Shown here: in pieces, positions 1 through 9,863 of the stretch
Layout of the letters: each line of letters begins with the position of its first letter
Position numbering within the stretch: position 1 is the stretch's first letter
Source: Plotosus lineatus
Taxonomy: Eukaryota; Chordata; Actinopteri; Siluriformes; Plotosidae
Reading direction: 5' to 3'
Assembly: GCA_024760905.1 (NCBI GenBank)
Contig: CM045751.1
Location: forward strand, 15,012,501 to 15,076,500
Length of the DNA: 64,000 nucleotides
Notes under the pieces: generated by a model
The model's database searches: none
What the model was told of the DNA's origin: nothing
Seen by the model: the letters and a program-made list of their open reading frames with translations, nothing else
Position numbers and translations under genes: made by a program

Positions 1-271
1 ACTTTCGCCATTCTTCTGCAGGTGGTGTTTGGGCGGCCTCTTTTCCTGCATCCTACCGGGAGTCCACTCCATGGCTACAGCGCAGTCGTCCTTCGGGTTG
101 TTCCTGAGAATGTGGCCGATCCAGTTCCATCTCTTTCTTCTGATTACGTCACTGATTTTCTTGGTTTCTGCCATTTCCAGGATCGTGTTGTTGGATATGT
201 GTTGCTGCCAGCTCACCTTGAATATCCTTCTCAAACACTTGGCTTGGAATGCATCCAATGCATCCATTTGA
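1..271 (-). pseudogene. C-terminal fragment of a LINE endonuclease/reverse transcriptase, running off the left edge
   Basis: Read on the minus strand from an ATG at 271, an open frame of about 90 codons runs to the window edge without a stop. It contains LDAFQAKCLRRI, then VIRRKRWNWIGHILR, then AMEWTPGR. This order, with the W-x-W-x-GH segment followed by a basic region, is typical of the region after the reverse transcriptase domain in non-LTR retrotransposons of animals (the I/Nimb-like or RTE-like endonuclease-RT group). The catalytic part is absent, so this is a 5'-truncated insertion or the tail of a longer element outside the window. The plus-strand ORFs here are antisense shadows. I am fairly sure it is LINE-derived and unsure of the clade. 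Confidence 0.7.
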
Positions 272-279
272 TGTAAAAG

Positions 280-456
280 AATTATGAATGAATGTAGGAA
301 CTTTTTACCACTGAATAAATGCACTTGAATTAAAGGCTGAATTTTTCTTTTTTTTTATTGTGGTGTGATATTATTTAGAAAAAAAAACACACTGAATTTA
401 TTAGAAGCTAAAGAACACATCTTAACCAGGGGGGCCAATAATTATGGAGGGCAGTG
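280..456. mobile_element. Terminal remnant of a Tc1/mariner-like element
   Basis: The segment ends in ACCAGGGGGGCCAATAATTA followed by TGGAGGGCAGTG. Reversed, this matches my recollection of a teleost Tc1/mariner terminal inverted repeat beginning CAGTGCCCTCCATAATTATTGG. The preceding AT-rich stretch with TTAGAAGCTAAAGAACACATC also fits the subterminal part of such elements. Only one end is visible and no transposase is present. The recognition is from memory. Confidence 0.5.
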
Positions 457-766
457 CATGATGTGCAGGACTACTAAATCGGGAATCATGTGGTTTACAT
501 GAGAAACAGATGAAATGCTCAGCTCCAATTTAAAACATATCACTGTCACTTAATTGGATGTAAATTAATGCAAGCAATCAGACTAAACTGGGTGCACTCA
601 GACTTAATCCCTTCACTTTCTGTGCTTCGTGTCCTCACTAATCAGAGCATTAGAGGACATTGTGTACTGCGTGTAAAATCCAGTTGTCATTTCGTTTTTG
701 TACTGTTTCACTTCTGCAATTAACCGAGTGTAGGGAGAAATGACAGGACATGAGCACACTACATGC
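457..766. other. No recognisable feature
   Basis: AT-rich single-copy-looking sequence without a convincing ORF or repeat. The short ORFs overlapping its right end are created by the CA microsatellite. Confidence 0.5.
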
Positions 767-769
767 ACG

Positions 770-807
<38 letters not shown>

Positions 808-808
808 G
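767..808. repeat. (CA)n microsatellite with a CG-rich start
   Basis: Begins as alternating CACGCGCGCGCA, then pure CA. The alternating purine-pyrimidine run could adopt Z-DNA. Confidence 0.95.
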
Positions 809-940
809 ATACTGTGTGGACACAGCAGACAGTAGTTAAATTAGGACTTAAGTACTGCATTTGTGGGTGCCAGAACTTTTGGAATGGAACAATTTCATTC
901 ATAAATAAATTGTTGCTGTTTAAAATGCCTGACTTAAATT

Positions 941-1100
941 CATTCATTCATCTTCCGAATCGCTCAATCTTAATTATGGTTGCAAGGAGGGTGGCACTCA
1001 TCTCAGCCAACTCTGGGGGATGGCGGGGTATACCCTGGACAGCTCGCCAGGCCATTGAAGGGCCAAAACACGTACAACCATTCACACAGAAAAACATGAT
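941..1100 (-). mobile_element. SINE-2 3' half with L2-type (V2) tail
   Basis: On the minus strand this carries the V2-type tail: GAATCGCTCAATCTTAATTA followed by GGTTGCAAGG, then a control-type body with TACCCTGGACAGCTCGCCAG. The flank CGTACAACCATTCACAC is SINE-2-like rather than SINE-1-like. The head is missing. Clearly diverged from the other copies. Confidence 0.6.
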
Positions 1101-1354
1101 AATGGTAGTCCAATGGATAAACCGACCCCAGGGGTGGTCACTCCTGTTCCTGACAATCTACTTTCCTACAGACTTTAACTCCAACCCAAATCTTACAAAT
1201 TCAATCTTCGCTTTAAGTCTTCGTTTCCAAGTTTTAGGTATTGATTAGATTATTGGATGTTCAGGTGGGCATAATTCGGGTTGGAGTAAACATCTTCAGA
1301 AGGGTAGATAACCAGGAGCAGGATTGGGCACTGCAGACCTACTCTTTTTGAATG

Positions 1355-1475
1355 ACAGCAGTGGGTCACCACAGACAGTGAGACACTTGGCTATGCTTTG
1401 CTAACCCAGTTAGCCGCACTGGGGTGCAGCAATGACGACTTGGTGATAGTGGGGTTAGAACCCTCGCAGGTACTG
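1355..1475 (-). mobile_element. SINE-1 head fragment, strongly diverged
   Basis: Contains CTAACCCAGTTAGCCGCACTGG and a degraded B-box region (GGTTAGAACC). Body and tail are lost. It is the oldest-looking SINE-1 copy in the window. Confidence 0.55.
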
Positions 1476-2009
1476 TGCAATTTGATTCGATTACATTTCA
1501 ATCATTTCTGTTACGATAGCTACAGTTACCACGTGGGTGCATTATTATTTCCATTGTATCGGCTTATATAAAGGGTCTGGTACCGCGGGTATATTAACGG
1601 GGTAAAAACGCACTTTTATGTTAATTATAGTGGCATTTTCTTTCAGGAGGTTTATTTTTTTATTTATCATGTATGGATGGAGTCTCCAGGTTTCTGATGT
1701 CTTCAGGACACAGCACTATTATGCTTTGTGCTTTCTCAGTAATAGAAGCTATTGTTTATTATCTTCATAGAAAATCACAGCACAAGAGTGTTTAAATGTT
1801 TTGGATGCGTTAAAAAAAAAAAAAAAAAAACTTCTCCACTAATGATGTTTATAAAAGGTCGTGTCCTGTTCCGAAGGCTGAAACAGAGCTTGATATGAGC
1901 TCTGAAACATTAAAAGACGAGGACTTATTCTAATTTAGCATCACGTAGTTGCTCATCATGTATAGACAGAAATGTCAGATGAAGCAATAACTGGCATGAA
2001 CAGTTAATC
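1476..2009. other. No recognisable feature
   Basis: AT-rich sequence with a poly-A run at about 1811-1831. I see no repeat family and no coding sequence. Confidence 0.5.
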
Positions 2010-2300
2010 GGGTGCTCATGAAAACCTTGCCTTCTCCGTCTCACTGCCGCGTCACCATGAAGCAAGCAATGGGAATGAATGCAGAAAACAGCGGATCAAC
2101 AGGAAGCAAAAGAGGTCGAGCTCGTCTGATCAGATTATGCCACGAGTTGATGATGGTAATTAGCCAGGGCAAATTTGCATTAGCAGATTATGTAATGGGC
2201 TGGAGGCCAAGTGGAGCACGGGGAATTGGCTAACTAAGCGTGGCACCAGCTAAAGCCACAGCTTTGCTGGAACGCTGCCCGACCACTTCATGCCAACGTG
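2010..2300. other. Candidate conserved non-coding element with a POU octamer
   Basis: Repeat-free segment with balanced composition. It contains a perfect octamer ATTTGCAT at 2173-2180, preceded by GGTAATTAGCC and followed by AGATTATGTAATGG, so POU and homeodomain-like motifs are clustered. The 73-codon ORF across it shows no protein family I know. Conservation cannot be tested from one sequence. Confidence 0.3.
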
Positions 2301-2775
2301 CCTGTGTCCAACCATGCAGAGAAGCCAGAAACATCAATTAGACAGTGATGGGTAATTGTGTGGGAGGAGGGCCTAGTGGCACAAGGGACCCTGTTAAGTG
2401 TCCTTAGGCAGCCTCGTGTCTCTGCTCATTTTAATTCTTATCAAACGAACATGCCGATACTCACTAATGCACTCAGACAGACAGCTAAACACACAGATTA
2501 GGATGATGATGATGATCAAATGAGGCTTTTAAAGAAGAAGGAGGGGTTATAAGAACAATGTGCTGAAGACTTTGGCACAGTTATTTTTTATAGTTAGATT
2601 AGGGGTTGAAATTCAGATCACAAGTAAGTGGACTGCTCTGGAACTTGAGTCAGATTAATCATTTGTGATCACTGTCATGCGACGATGAGAAAGAATCAAC
2701 AACAAGACCTGTTATTATCTTGTCGCTGTTATTAATCCAAAGCTAATATTTTAACAGCGGCAGTTTATGATTTCT
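2301..2775. other. No recognisable feature
   Basis: Single-copy-looking sequence with a short (GAT)n run near 2502-2515. No gene or repeat family recognised. Confidence 0.5.
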
Positions 2776-2900
2776 ATGGCCCGCCTTTGATAACCCAGTT
2801 AGCTGCACTGGGGGGGACAGTGACAACCTTGTGGGGACTTGAACCCCCAACCTTAGGATCAACGATCCTGCGCCCTATCCACTAGACCATTACTGCCCCT
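2776..2900 (-). mobile_element. SINE-1 head, tail missing
   Basis: Reverse complement begins GGGGCAGTAATGGTCTAGTGG (A box) and contains GGTTCAAGTCC-type B box, then CCCAGTGCAGCTAACTGGG. It stops soon after the head, so the body and tail are lost. The head would be the internal RNA polymerase III promoter. Confidence 0.8.
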
Positions 2901-3738
2901 GTATTTACATTGTACTGAATGTACTGTATTATACATTCATAAATACCATTACCGTATCTCATAAAACACCCCTAAATCAATTATTATAAACAAAACATTG
3001 TAAAATAATATCAAATATATCAAATAATATCAGCATTAATTTCAAATAAATTCAATTCAAGCAAAATAATTTCAAATTGATACATTTTAATCAAATTCAC
3101 CAATCAAATATCAAATACAGTATCAAATATAACCTTTAACATTCTCTATGATGCGATCTTTCTGCTTGTAAATGGTTCCGATGGTCGACGGATGGTCACA
3201 TGACATGAAGCTGAGCCGACTCACTTTACATGAAGCTTAAAACAGCCAATCAACGCTTACAATATGTGAGGCGCTCAATACCGAAAGTAGTGCACTTGCT
3301 GAAAGTAGTTTACTTGCTTGAAACAAAGCAAGGGTTATACGGACTTACGGTCTTTTAAGTGCACAAGGGCGCCGTTGAACTTGTTTAGTACTCAGCCTGC
3401 ACTGATGTGAATCACTGATTTGAATCAGCAGAGCAGAGAGTTCTCTTTCTTGGGTTTTCATTCATTTTACATCTCTCTTTGCTTAACTGAGTATGCATGG
3501 TAGATGTGCCGATCCAAGCAGATAGTTAATTCATCTCTGTGTATGAGACTTGCACCCATGCTAGTAGGCTTTCAGTTCTGACCAACCATATTTGTTTCGG
3601 GTTACACAAGTCCGCAAAACAGTATAAACAAAAAGATCACACAGATGACGTCTTAACACAAGAGTAACACACTATATAACTGATATATATAACTGAACTG
3701 GGAAGAAGGAGGGGCACGTGCAGTCTCGTTTGTAAACA
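2901..3738. other. AT-rich stretch with ATCAAATA-like tandem motifs, no gene
   Basis: From 2990 to 3135 the sequence repeats variants of ATCAAATA and TTCAAAT irregularly. The rest, to 3738, holds no recognised family. A duplicated AGTAGTNNACTTGCT motif is seen near 3287-3318. Confidence 0.5.
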
Positions 3739-3745
3739 ATGGACG

Positions 3746-3777
3746 CAGCGTCATTACGTCATTGCGTCATTACGTCA
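3746..3777. repeat. Tandem 8-bp repeat of CRE/C-EBP-like sites
   Basis: Three successive TTACGTCA, TTGCGTCA, TTACGTCA octamers start at 3754, 3762 and 3770, preceded by AGCGTCA. Each is a CREB/ATF or C/EBP-ATF-like half site. It could be a regulatory cluster or a short minisatellite. Confidence 0.5.
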
Positions 3778-4175
3778 GCGTACTAGGTAGGTATGTCTAA
3801 ACTCAAAATTTAACTTTTTTTTTTTTTGAAAAAAAAAACCTTACAAGTGAAAAAATGTAAAACTGATGAACATAAGTCAGGATTGTCTGTACACACCACT
3901 TGAAAAAGTCACTATTCAAGTTCAAATGAACTTCAATATATTTTTTATACAACAACAACAACACTACAGTGATGTCACCCGACATGCTAGGTGCAAGAAA
4001 TGCAAGAATTTCATGTTAACCGTAATGCTAGGCAATTTTTCACAAAAACGCAACATTTTGCACGCACACCACAGGAAAAGTGAATTTCACTCTGAATTTG
4101 TGCACACATTGCCTTTAAAAGCATGTGAATCCGAAAAAAATTTCACTTGTTTACTGACACTTGTGAAAAGCCGAC

Positions 4176-4547
4176 ATGATGCCGCTACTCACAGCCCCTG
4201 AACGAGAACGCGCCATAGGCAGGCTTCAAAATGGTGCCAGCACCATAGAAATTGCTAGATGACTACACTGCGCACACACAACGATCGCAAGTCTCCATCA
4301 AAGGTTTCTGCGAACGGGGAGCACTCGGGACCGTCTTCGACCGGGTCAACAACGTGTGACATCGGCACGTCAGGACCGTCAGATGGTACGGGATCATGTC
4401 CGAGACCGAACACTACCAGCGACAAGAACGGATGCTCAAGTTCAAGGACGATGTGGATTTATTCACCCCAACAATGTACGGAACCGTCTGCGAGCTGCAG
4501 GCCTGCGTGCACGACGTCCTTATTTTGGCCCCATATTGATGCATTAA
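4176..4547 (+). pseudogene. Tc1-like transposase fragment (DNA-binding N-terminal part)
   Basis: One frame from ATG 4176 reads PERERAIGRLQNGASTIEIA, a stop, then LHCAHTTIASLHQRFLRTGS and later NNVRNRLRAAGLRARRPYFG before a stop at 4547. This is the bipartite helix-turn-helix (PAIRED-like) DNA-binding region of Tc1/mariner-superfamily transposases: the first HTH with the GxS motif, a basic linker, then the second HTH ending in RARRPYxGPxL. There is a single in-frame TGA after EIAR. The catalytic DDE domain is absent, so it cannot encode an active enzyme. Upstream TIRs were not identified. Confidence 0.8.
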
Positions 4548-4694
4548 CATTATCGTGAATGAAATTGAATGACGTTTACATGTCTTCTTAAATCATTCAT
4601 TATCTCAAATGCATCATAAGTATATACTTCACATATCAATCAGTGGAGCTATTCCCGATTTCGTGAGTGGTGCATTTTCACATGGACTGAGTAT

Positions 4695-5045
4695 TCTGTC
4701 TTCCTTTCGGCTTTTTCCCTTTTACTCGGGAGTCGCCACAGCGAACCATTTGATTCGCACGTTTGATTTTGGCAGAGGTTTTTACGTCGGATGCCCTTCC
4801 TGTCACAACCATTTTTAGCAAGGGACAGAAGCATGCTGACGACTTTGCAGCTACTCTTTACGAAAGTCAGCAATGGTTCTTTTACATGCCTCTCACCATA
4901 GACAGTGACAGACATGGCCCGCCTTTGATAACCCAGTTAGCCGCACTGGAGGGGACAGTGACAACCTTGTGGAGAGTGGGACTCGAACCCCCAACCTTTG
5001 GATCAGCGATCCAGCGCCCTATACCACTAGACCACCACTGCCCCC
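4695..5045 (-). mobile_element. SINE-1, full length, V1 (RTE-type) tail
   Basis: Flanked by a perfect 19-bp TSD TTTCACATGGACTGAGTAT at 4676-4694 and 5046-5064, which fixes both ends. Reverse complement: GGGGGCAGTGGTGGTCTAGTGG head with A box, GGTTCGAGTCC B box, body with CAGTGCGGCTAACTGGGTTA and the TGTAAAAGAACCATTGCTGA motif, then V1 tail ending AAAGGGAAAAAGCCGAAAGG. The intact long TSD indicates recent LINE-mediated insertion. Confidence 0.92.
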
Positions 5046-5106
5046 TTTCACATGGACTGAGTATATTATTGAATATATTAAAGATATAATAATAATAATA
5101 ATAATA

Positions 5107-5853
5107 CAGTGAGTCGTCGACTTACGACCACGTTTGGTTCTGGCAGACCGGTCGTAACTCGATCTGGTCGTATGTCGACTTTCCATCCAAATACACTCAC
5201 GCCAAACAAAAACAGATGAATAAATCTCGCGCATTTAAATCTATACATCTATTTTCAATTCCACGTCACTGTGACATGCAGTGGAGAGCCAATCCTTTCT
5301 GTACTCCACTGTGTGGGCGGGTCCCATAGCTTCAAACTCCAATTTTATTGGATTATAACAACAGCCACCGACTGCACGCATTGTTTGGGTAAAGAGATAA
5401 ATTTCTCTCGTTTTGATCAGCTCATTTCCACGAAGCCAAGCACAGCTGGCAAGCAAACACAAAAGGACAGATATGGAAAAACTTCAACCCGCAGACCAGC
5501 TGATTGCCAAAACTTGGGACGCGCTTCCTGTCACATAAACACTGCGGCGTGCGAGTCCAATAAAATCAGAGTTTCAAGGTATCAGACCCGCCCACACAGA
5601 AAGGATTGGCTCTCAGCTTCTCGCCACAGTGACGTGGCATTGAAAGTAGATGAATAGATTTGCTATGAGCAGTTAGAAAGTGAAGCTGCATCATCTCCTG
5701 CTTGGCCTTTTAAGATGCTGGCGCTGCCGGCAGCACAAACAACTGTCGTGCGCAACACTCGCACTGCACTGCCATGAATCATGCTTCACCACTTTTGCGG
5801 TTGTAAAGTCAATCAGACGTAATGCGCATAGGTCATAAGTCGACGACTCACTG
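5107..5853. mobile_element. MITE-C, foldback DNA transposon
   Basis: Bounded by TA on both sides (5105-5106 and 5854-5855). The terminal inverted repeat begins CAGTGAGTCGTCGACTTACG on the left. Its complement closes the right end (CGTAAGTCGACGACTCACTG with one change). The inverted similarity continues inward: the left block with GAGAGCCAATCCTTTCTGT at about 5283 reappears inverted near 5600. About 250 bp at each end can therefore pair around an internal loop of roughly 170 bp. It encodes no transposase. The TA target and CAG terminus fit the Tc1/mariner-pogo superfamily. Confidence 0.8.
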
Positions 5854-5855
5854 TA

Positions 5856-5945
5856 ATAATAATAATAATAATTATTATAATATCGATAACGATGACAACA
5901 ACGACAATGAGTAGTAGTGGTAGTGGTAGTAGTAGTAGTAGTAGT
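5856..5945. repeat. Trinucleotide repeats (AAT)n and (AGT)n
   Basis: ATA/AAT triplets abut MITE-C on both sides (also 5087-5104), then an impure AGT tract at about 5908-5945. Confidence 0.85.
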
Positions 5946-5961
5946 ATAGGGGATCACGGTA

Positions 5962-6198
5962 CAGGGATCCTTCACTTTCCACGGTTATTTTGAACCGAGA
6001 TCCCCCCAGCAACCACCAAAATCCGTCAAGTAGGATCACCCCCCCCCCCCCCCCAATGCTTATAATAACAATTAAACATTCAAAAATAATGCATAAGATG
6101 TAAATAAAATATAAATACACACACATACAGACACACACACGCACACACACACACAGATGCGTGTGCACGCACTCAGATGCACACCTCACAAAAATGTA
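5962..6198 (+). mobile_element. MITE-A copy 1, left half
   Basis: Starts with CAGGGATCCTTCACTTTCCA after a TA and follows the MITE-A consensus through the poly-C stretch, AATGCATAAGATGTAAATAA and the CA-rich segment to AAAAATGTAAG. It is then interrupted by MITE-B. MITE-A resumes at about 7045. Confidence 0.85.
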
Positions 6199-6521
6199 AG
6201 TCCCGTGGTACCTCACCTTACGAAATTAATCCATTCCAGAAGTGGTTTCGTAACCTGATTTTGTTGTAAGTTGAGCCGCATTTTACATGTAAAAGGCCTG
6301 ATTCGTTCCAAGGCCCCCAATACTGCCCCCTAAACCCTTTAAAAAGTATAAAAGCATACCTTTTAAGGCCTCCTTCTGCTTCAAGATCATACCGATGGTA
6401 GATGGGTTTGATCATATTCCTTTGCAATATCACTCAACCACATGCCACGAGCCCGCTTCTTCTTTTCACTCGCACCGGGAATCACTTTCACCGGGAATCA
6501 CACACGTGAGTGTGTGTGTGT

Positions 6522-6584
<63 letters not shown>

Positions 6585-7044
6585 TGCACGCGAGTGTTGA
6601 CCATGTCTTCTTAGCAGAGTTATAATCTTACAAATGTTTATGCAAGGTTAAAAGCTCAGCCAAAAAATAAAGTTGCAATGAGCATACTCAAAAAACTCAC
6701 GAAACAACAGTAACTCCTTTACGCATGTTAGAACTCTGTGACGAACAATGGGCCGAAAAGCATCATGGGTATTATGGAGATGCAGCTCCATAATAGCCAA
6801 TGGGAGGGAGCTGCGTCATGGGTATTATGGAGATGCAGCTCCCTCCTAGCCAATGGGACGCCAGTGGGGCAGAGATTTTTGGAGAAAGCCAATGGGAGAG
6901 CAACTCGCGCATTGTTTCAATTTTTGAGATGGCGGTTTTAGCAACATGAATTTTTTCATATCTAGAGATGGAAATTTTAGGTAATTGCGTTTCGTAACCA
7001 AAATTTTTTGTTTGTTGGGTCTTTCGTAAGGTGAGGTACCACTG
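6199..7044 (+). mobile_element. MITE-B copy 1, inserted in MITE-A
   Basis: Ends are GTGGTACCTCACCTTACGAA (left) and CGTAAGGTGAGGTACCACTG (right), near-perfect inverted repeats, with TA beside the ends. It holds an internal (GT)n at about 6509-6582, repeated CATCATGGGTATTATGGAGA blocks and several AGCCAATGGGAG (CCAAT-type) motifs. No coding sequence. It matches 57511-58295 in opposite orientation. Confidence 0.8.
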
Positions 7045-7110
7045 TAATTTTGTTGGGGGATTTGGGGTTGTTTGTTTTTTTGTGTCTTCGGGGGGTTTTT
7101 TGTTTGTTGC
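7045..7110 (+). mobile_element. MITE-A copy 1, middle segment
   Basis: TTTTGTTGGGGGATTTGGGG and the following T/G-rich tract match the MITE-A sequence that follows AAAATGTAAG in copies at 22.5 kb and 20.4 kb. It shows that MITE-B landed inside MITE-A. The right end of MITE-A is lost at the junction with the next MITE-B piece. Confidence 0.7.
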
Positions 7111-7492
7111 AATAAGCACACTCGAAAAACTCATGAAATAACAGTAACTCTGTCTTTTATACGAAAAGCATCATGGGTATTATGGAGATACATCTCCATT
7201 ACATACTGCGTCATCCCTCCTAGTCAATGAGAGGCTAGTGGAGCGTGATGTTGGGAGATAGCCAATGAGAGGCCAGTGGGGCGGGATGTTGGGAGATAGC
7301 CAATGGGAAGCCAGCGGGGCGGGATGTTGGGAGATAGTCAATGGGAGAGCAACTCGTGTATTGGTTGAATTTTTGAGATGGTGCTCTGGTAACGTGAACT
7401 TGTTTTGTATCCGGAGACAAAAATTTTAGGAAAATGTTTTTGTAACCTGGATTTTTTGTTTGCTGGGACTATCGTAAGGTGAGGTACCACTG
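7111..7492 (+). mobile_element. MITE-B copy 2, right half only
   Basis: Begins inside MITE-B (AAGCACACTCGAAAAACTCA), repeats the CATCATGGGTATTATGGAGA and CCAAT-type blocks, and closes with GTAAGGTGAGGTACCACTG followed by TA. Three tandem blocks of GATAGYCAATGRGA with GGCGGGATGTTGG lie at about 7240-7350. Confidence 0.75.
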
Positions 7493-8089
7493 TACATTGG
7501 AAGGTGCAGAATCATAGCTAATTTTGACTCATAAATTACATAAAATCACAAGAAGAACAAAATATTTCTTTTTTATGTTTAAAGTGTGATAATGGTGCCA
7601 CTGCATGCTTCACATGACTACGACAATCTGTGTCGGTTATTTTGATTTAATCATTATCCGCTCAGAATAATGACTTTTACTCTCCATTTCGCTGAGCAAT
7701 TAGATACCGTTGTCATGTAGTGCATACCTATTCCAATATCGCATCACCTACTAAAGTGTTTTATTTCTCATTTGCTAATAACCAGAGATCATCAATTTGA
7801 ATTCTTTTCTGTATCAAGATGCTTTAGATATTTCTACAGCACTTTGACTTTTATAAAGTTTAATTTTTTCTAAGTGAGAAGTTCAAAAGTCAGACAGCAG
7901 TTGTTTATTATTATCATGACCTGCCCTGCCTCTTATGATGCTCATTAGATAACAAAGGGAAGTTTATTTGTGTAAAAGGAAATGAACGCTTCCATCAAAA
8001 ATGTTACATGAGAAGGGCTCCACAGGACTTCATCATATGCCCTCAGCAGACGTGATAGAGAAGTGAAAAATCTTTGCCCTTAACCCGGT
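7493..8089. other. No recognisable feature
   Basis: AT-rich, no repeat family recognised, no ORF of note. Confidence 0.5.
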
Positions 8090-8660
8090 TTCAAGCAGAC
8101 GAAGCTACAGCTTTCCCTTCATCCTTTTATTTCTCCATCTTTCCGACCTCCTCAGCAGGCATCAAGTGTGCCAGGACCTCATGATGTGTGTATATATCCA
8201 TGCACTTCAGGCATTTCCCAAGCCACTCCTGAAGGTATTATTTGGTCCAGACCAGGTTTGCCATGTAATTCTTGCATGTTAATGCTCCCACAGTAATCTT
8301 GTTCCATCTAATGGTGGCCCAGCGAGAGGCATTTTCGACTGTATTACCTCTTATTGAGTTACAGGGCCCCACCTTTCCAAATAAAATAAATTTAATTGAT
8401 CCAGTCTATAAAAACCCTGCGCCGCTGAGAACGGGCCCCAGGTTCCAGGCATCTCTTGCTTTATTTATTCTCTCTGTTTTCATCGCTCGGGTCGAGCGCA
8501 CCCTGCATGTGGCGCAGGAAAATTAGGTTTATTCAACTCCTTACAAAGAGGATGGACAGCAGAGAGAAAATTCAAAAGGCTTCAAAATTAGATCAGTGGT
8601 CGCAACAATCAATCAAAGGCTGGGCTCCTAGGCGGCGAGGCTCAGGAGGAGATGTGAAAT
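8090..8660. other. Repeat-free segment, candidate conserved non-coding DNA
   Basis: Unlike the flanks it has balanced base composition and no repeat. It includes AATAAATTTAATTGATCCAG and a GC-richer part near 8420-8520. The two overlapping short ORFs show no known domain. I infer possible regulatory function only from composition. Confidence 0.2.
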
Positions 8661-9266
8661 GAACCTTTAAAACAGCAGGCTCTTGGCCCACACTTCGCTC
8701 TTCCACGCAGGGTAGAAGATGACTAACAATGCGTAACACTCTTACCACTGTGCTGCCAAAACATTCTGAAAGTTAAAACACATGCATACAACCACAGAAC
8801 ACCACAGCACACCACATCAGACACACACACACACACACACTAAGCCCCATACCTTATCGGAGATAAAAACAAACAAACCCTGCAAGCACGAACATAAAAA
8901 TTATAATTTTTTTTTTTTTTAAATGTCGTACTTGCAATGTGTTTAGTGTTTAAAAAATCCAAAGCAGGAACACCGGTATGAAGAATGTAATCCTACCAAG
9001 TTGCTGTGGCGCGGCACGCACACATGGCCTTAATTTCAGCCTCAGTGCCAGTTAATCATGTTATTGCACGTTGGAGTTATTGCACTTACTACAGCAATGC
9101 TTATCAGAAATAAATACATTATATTCACTGTATTCACTTTGGTTAAAATAAATAAATAACTGGAAAAATAAATTCTTATGGTACATTTGACGAGATATGA
9201 GCAATGTGTGATACAAGACGAATAAATAAATAATCAATGCACCAATGTTGACTTGTGCCCTGAGGA
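8661..9266. other. No gene; short (CA)n at about 8820-8840
   Basis: AT-rich sequence with a small CA run, a poly-T run near 8908-8921 and AATAAATA tracts. Nothing else recognised. Confidence 0.5.
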
Positions 9267-9863
9267 CAGTGTTTCGCAGTTATTTTCTGTGGCGCCCCCT
9301 GTAGGAAGAAAAAAAACATTTCACCCCCCCCATATAAATTGTATTATTTGTCTATAAAATTTTTATTAGTACACCTCTGCATAACAGTGTATCTTTATTA
9401 ACATTAAAAACAAAAAAAGAAAGAAATATAGTTCAACTTACTATAAAGAAAAAATTCATTTACATTTTTAATCTGTAACAGAAAAGATTTAAAATGCACC
9501 AATGTGTAAAAAAAAAACACAGATCTTTTTTAAACTTATTTAGCTTATTTAAACTCATTCAACTTATTTATGTCTTAATATCTTCGTGTTTCTCACCTTT
9601 CTCTTCGTTCCTGTTAGAAATTTCTTCATGTTGTTTCTTGAGGGGTTGTTTACTGCACTTCATATCGTTTGCTCGTGCAAAAAAACACTACACCATAGAG
9701 AGACAATGAGAGCGCCACTGCCACCTACTGAAGTGGAGGTGCAATTACACTTAATTCTTGTACACTATTCCAGAAAAGCATGTTCCCCAGGGAATCACAC
9801 CGCGCCACCCCTGGCATCATACCACGCCCTTGAGGGGTGTGCCCCACTATTTGAGAAGCATTT
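9267..9863 (+). mobile_element. hAT-D copy 1 (non-autonomous hAT-like element)
   Basis: Starts CAGTGTTTCGCAGTTATTTT with CTGTGGCGCCCCCTGT and ends ...GCCCCACTATTTGAGAAGCA. The ends are imperfect inverted repeats of CAGTGNTTCTCAA type, typical of hAT. The putative 8-bp flanks (CCTGAGGA at 9259, CCTTAGGC at 9864) agree at six positions. The interior matches the copies at 36.7-37.8 kb and 55.5-56.1 kb. No transposase. Confidence 0.7.
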
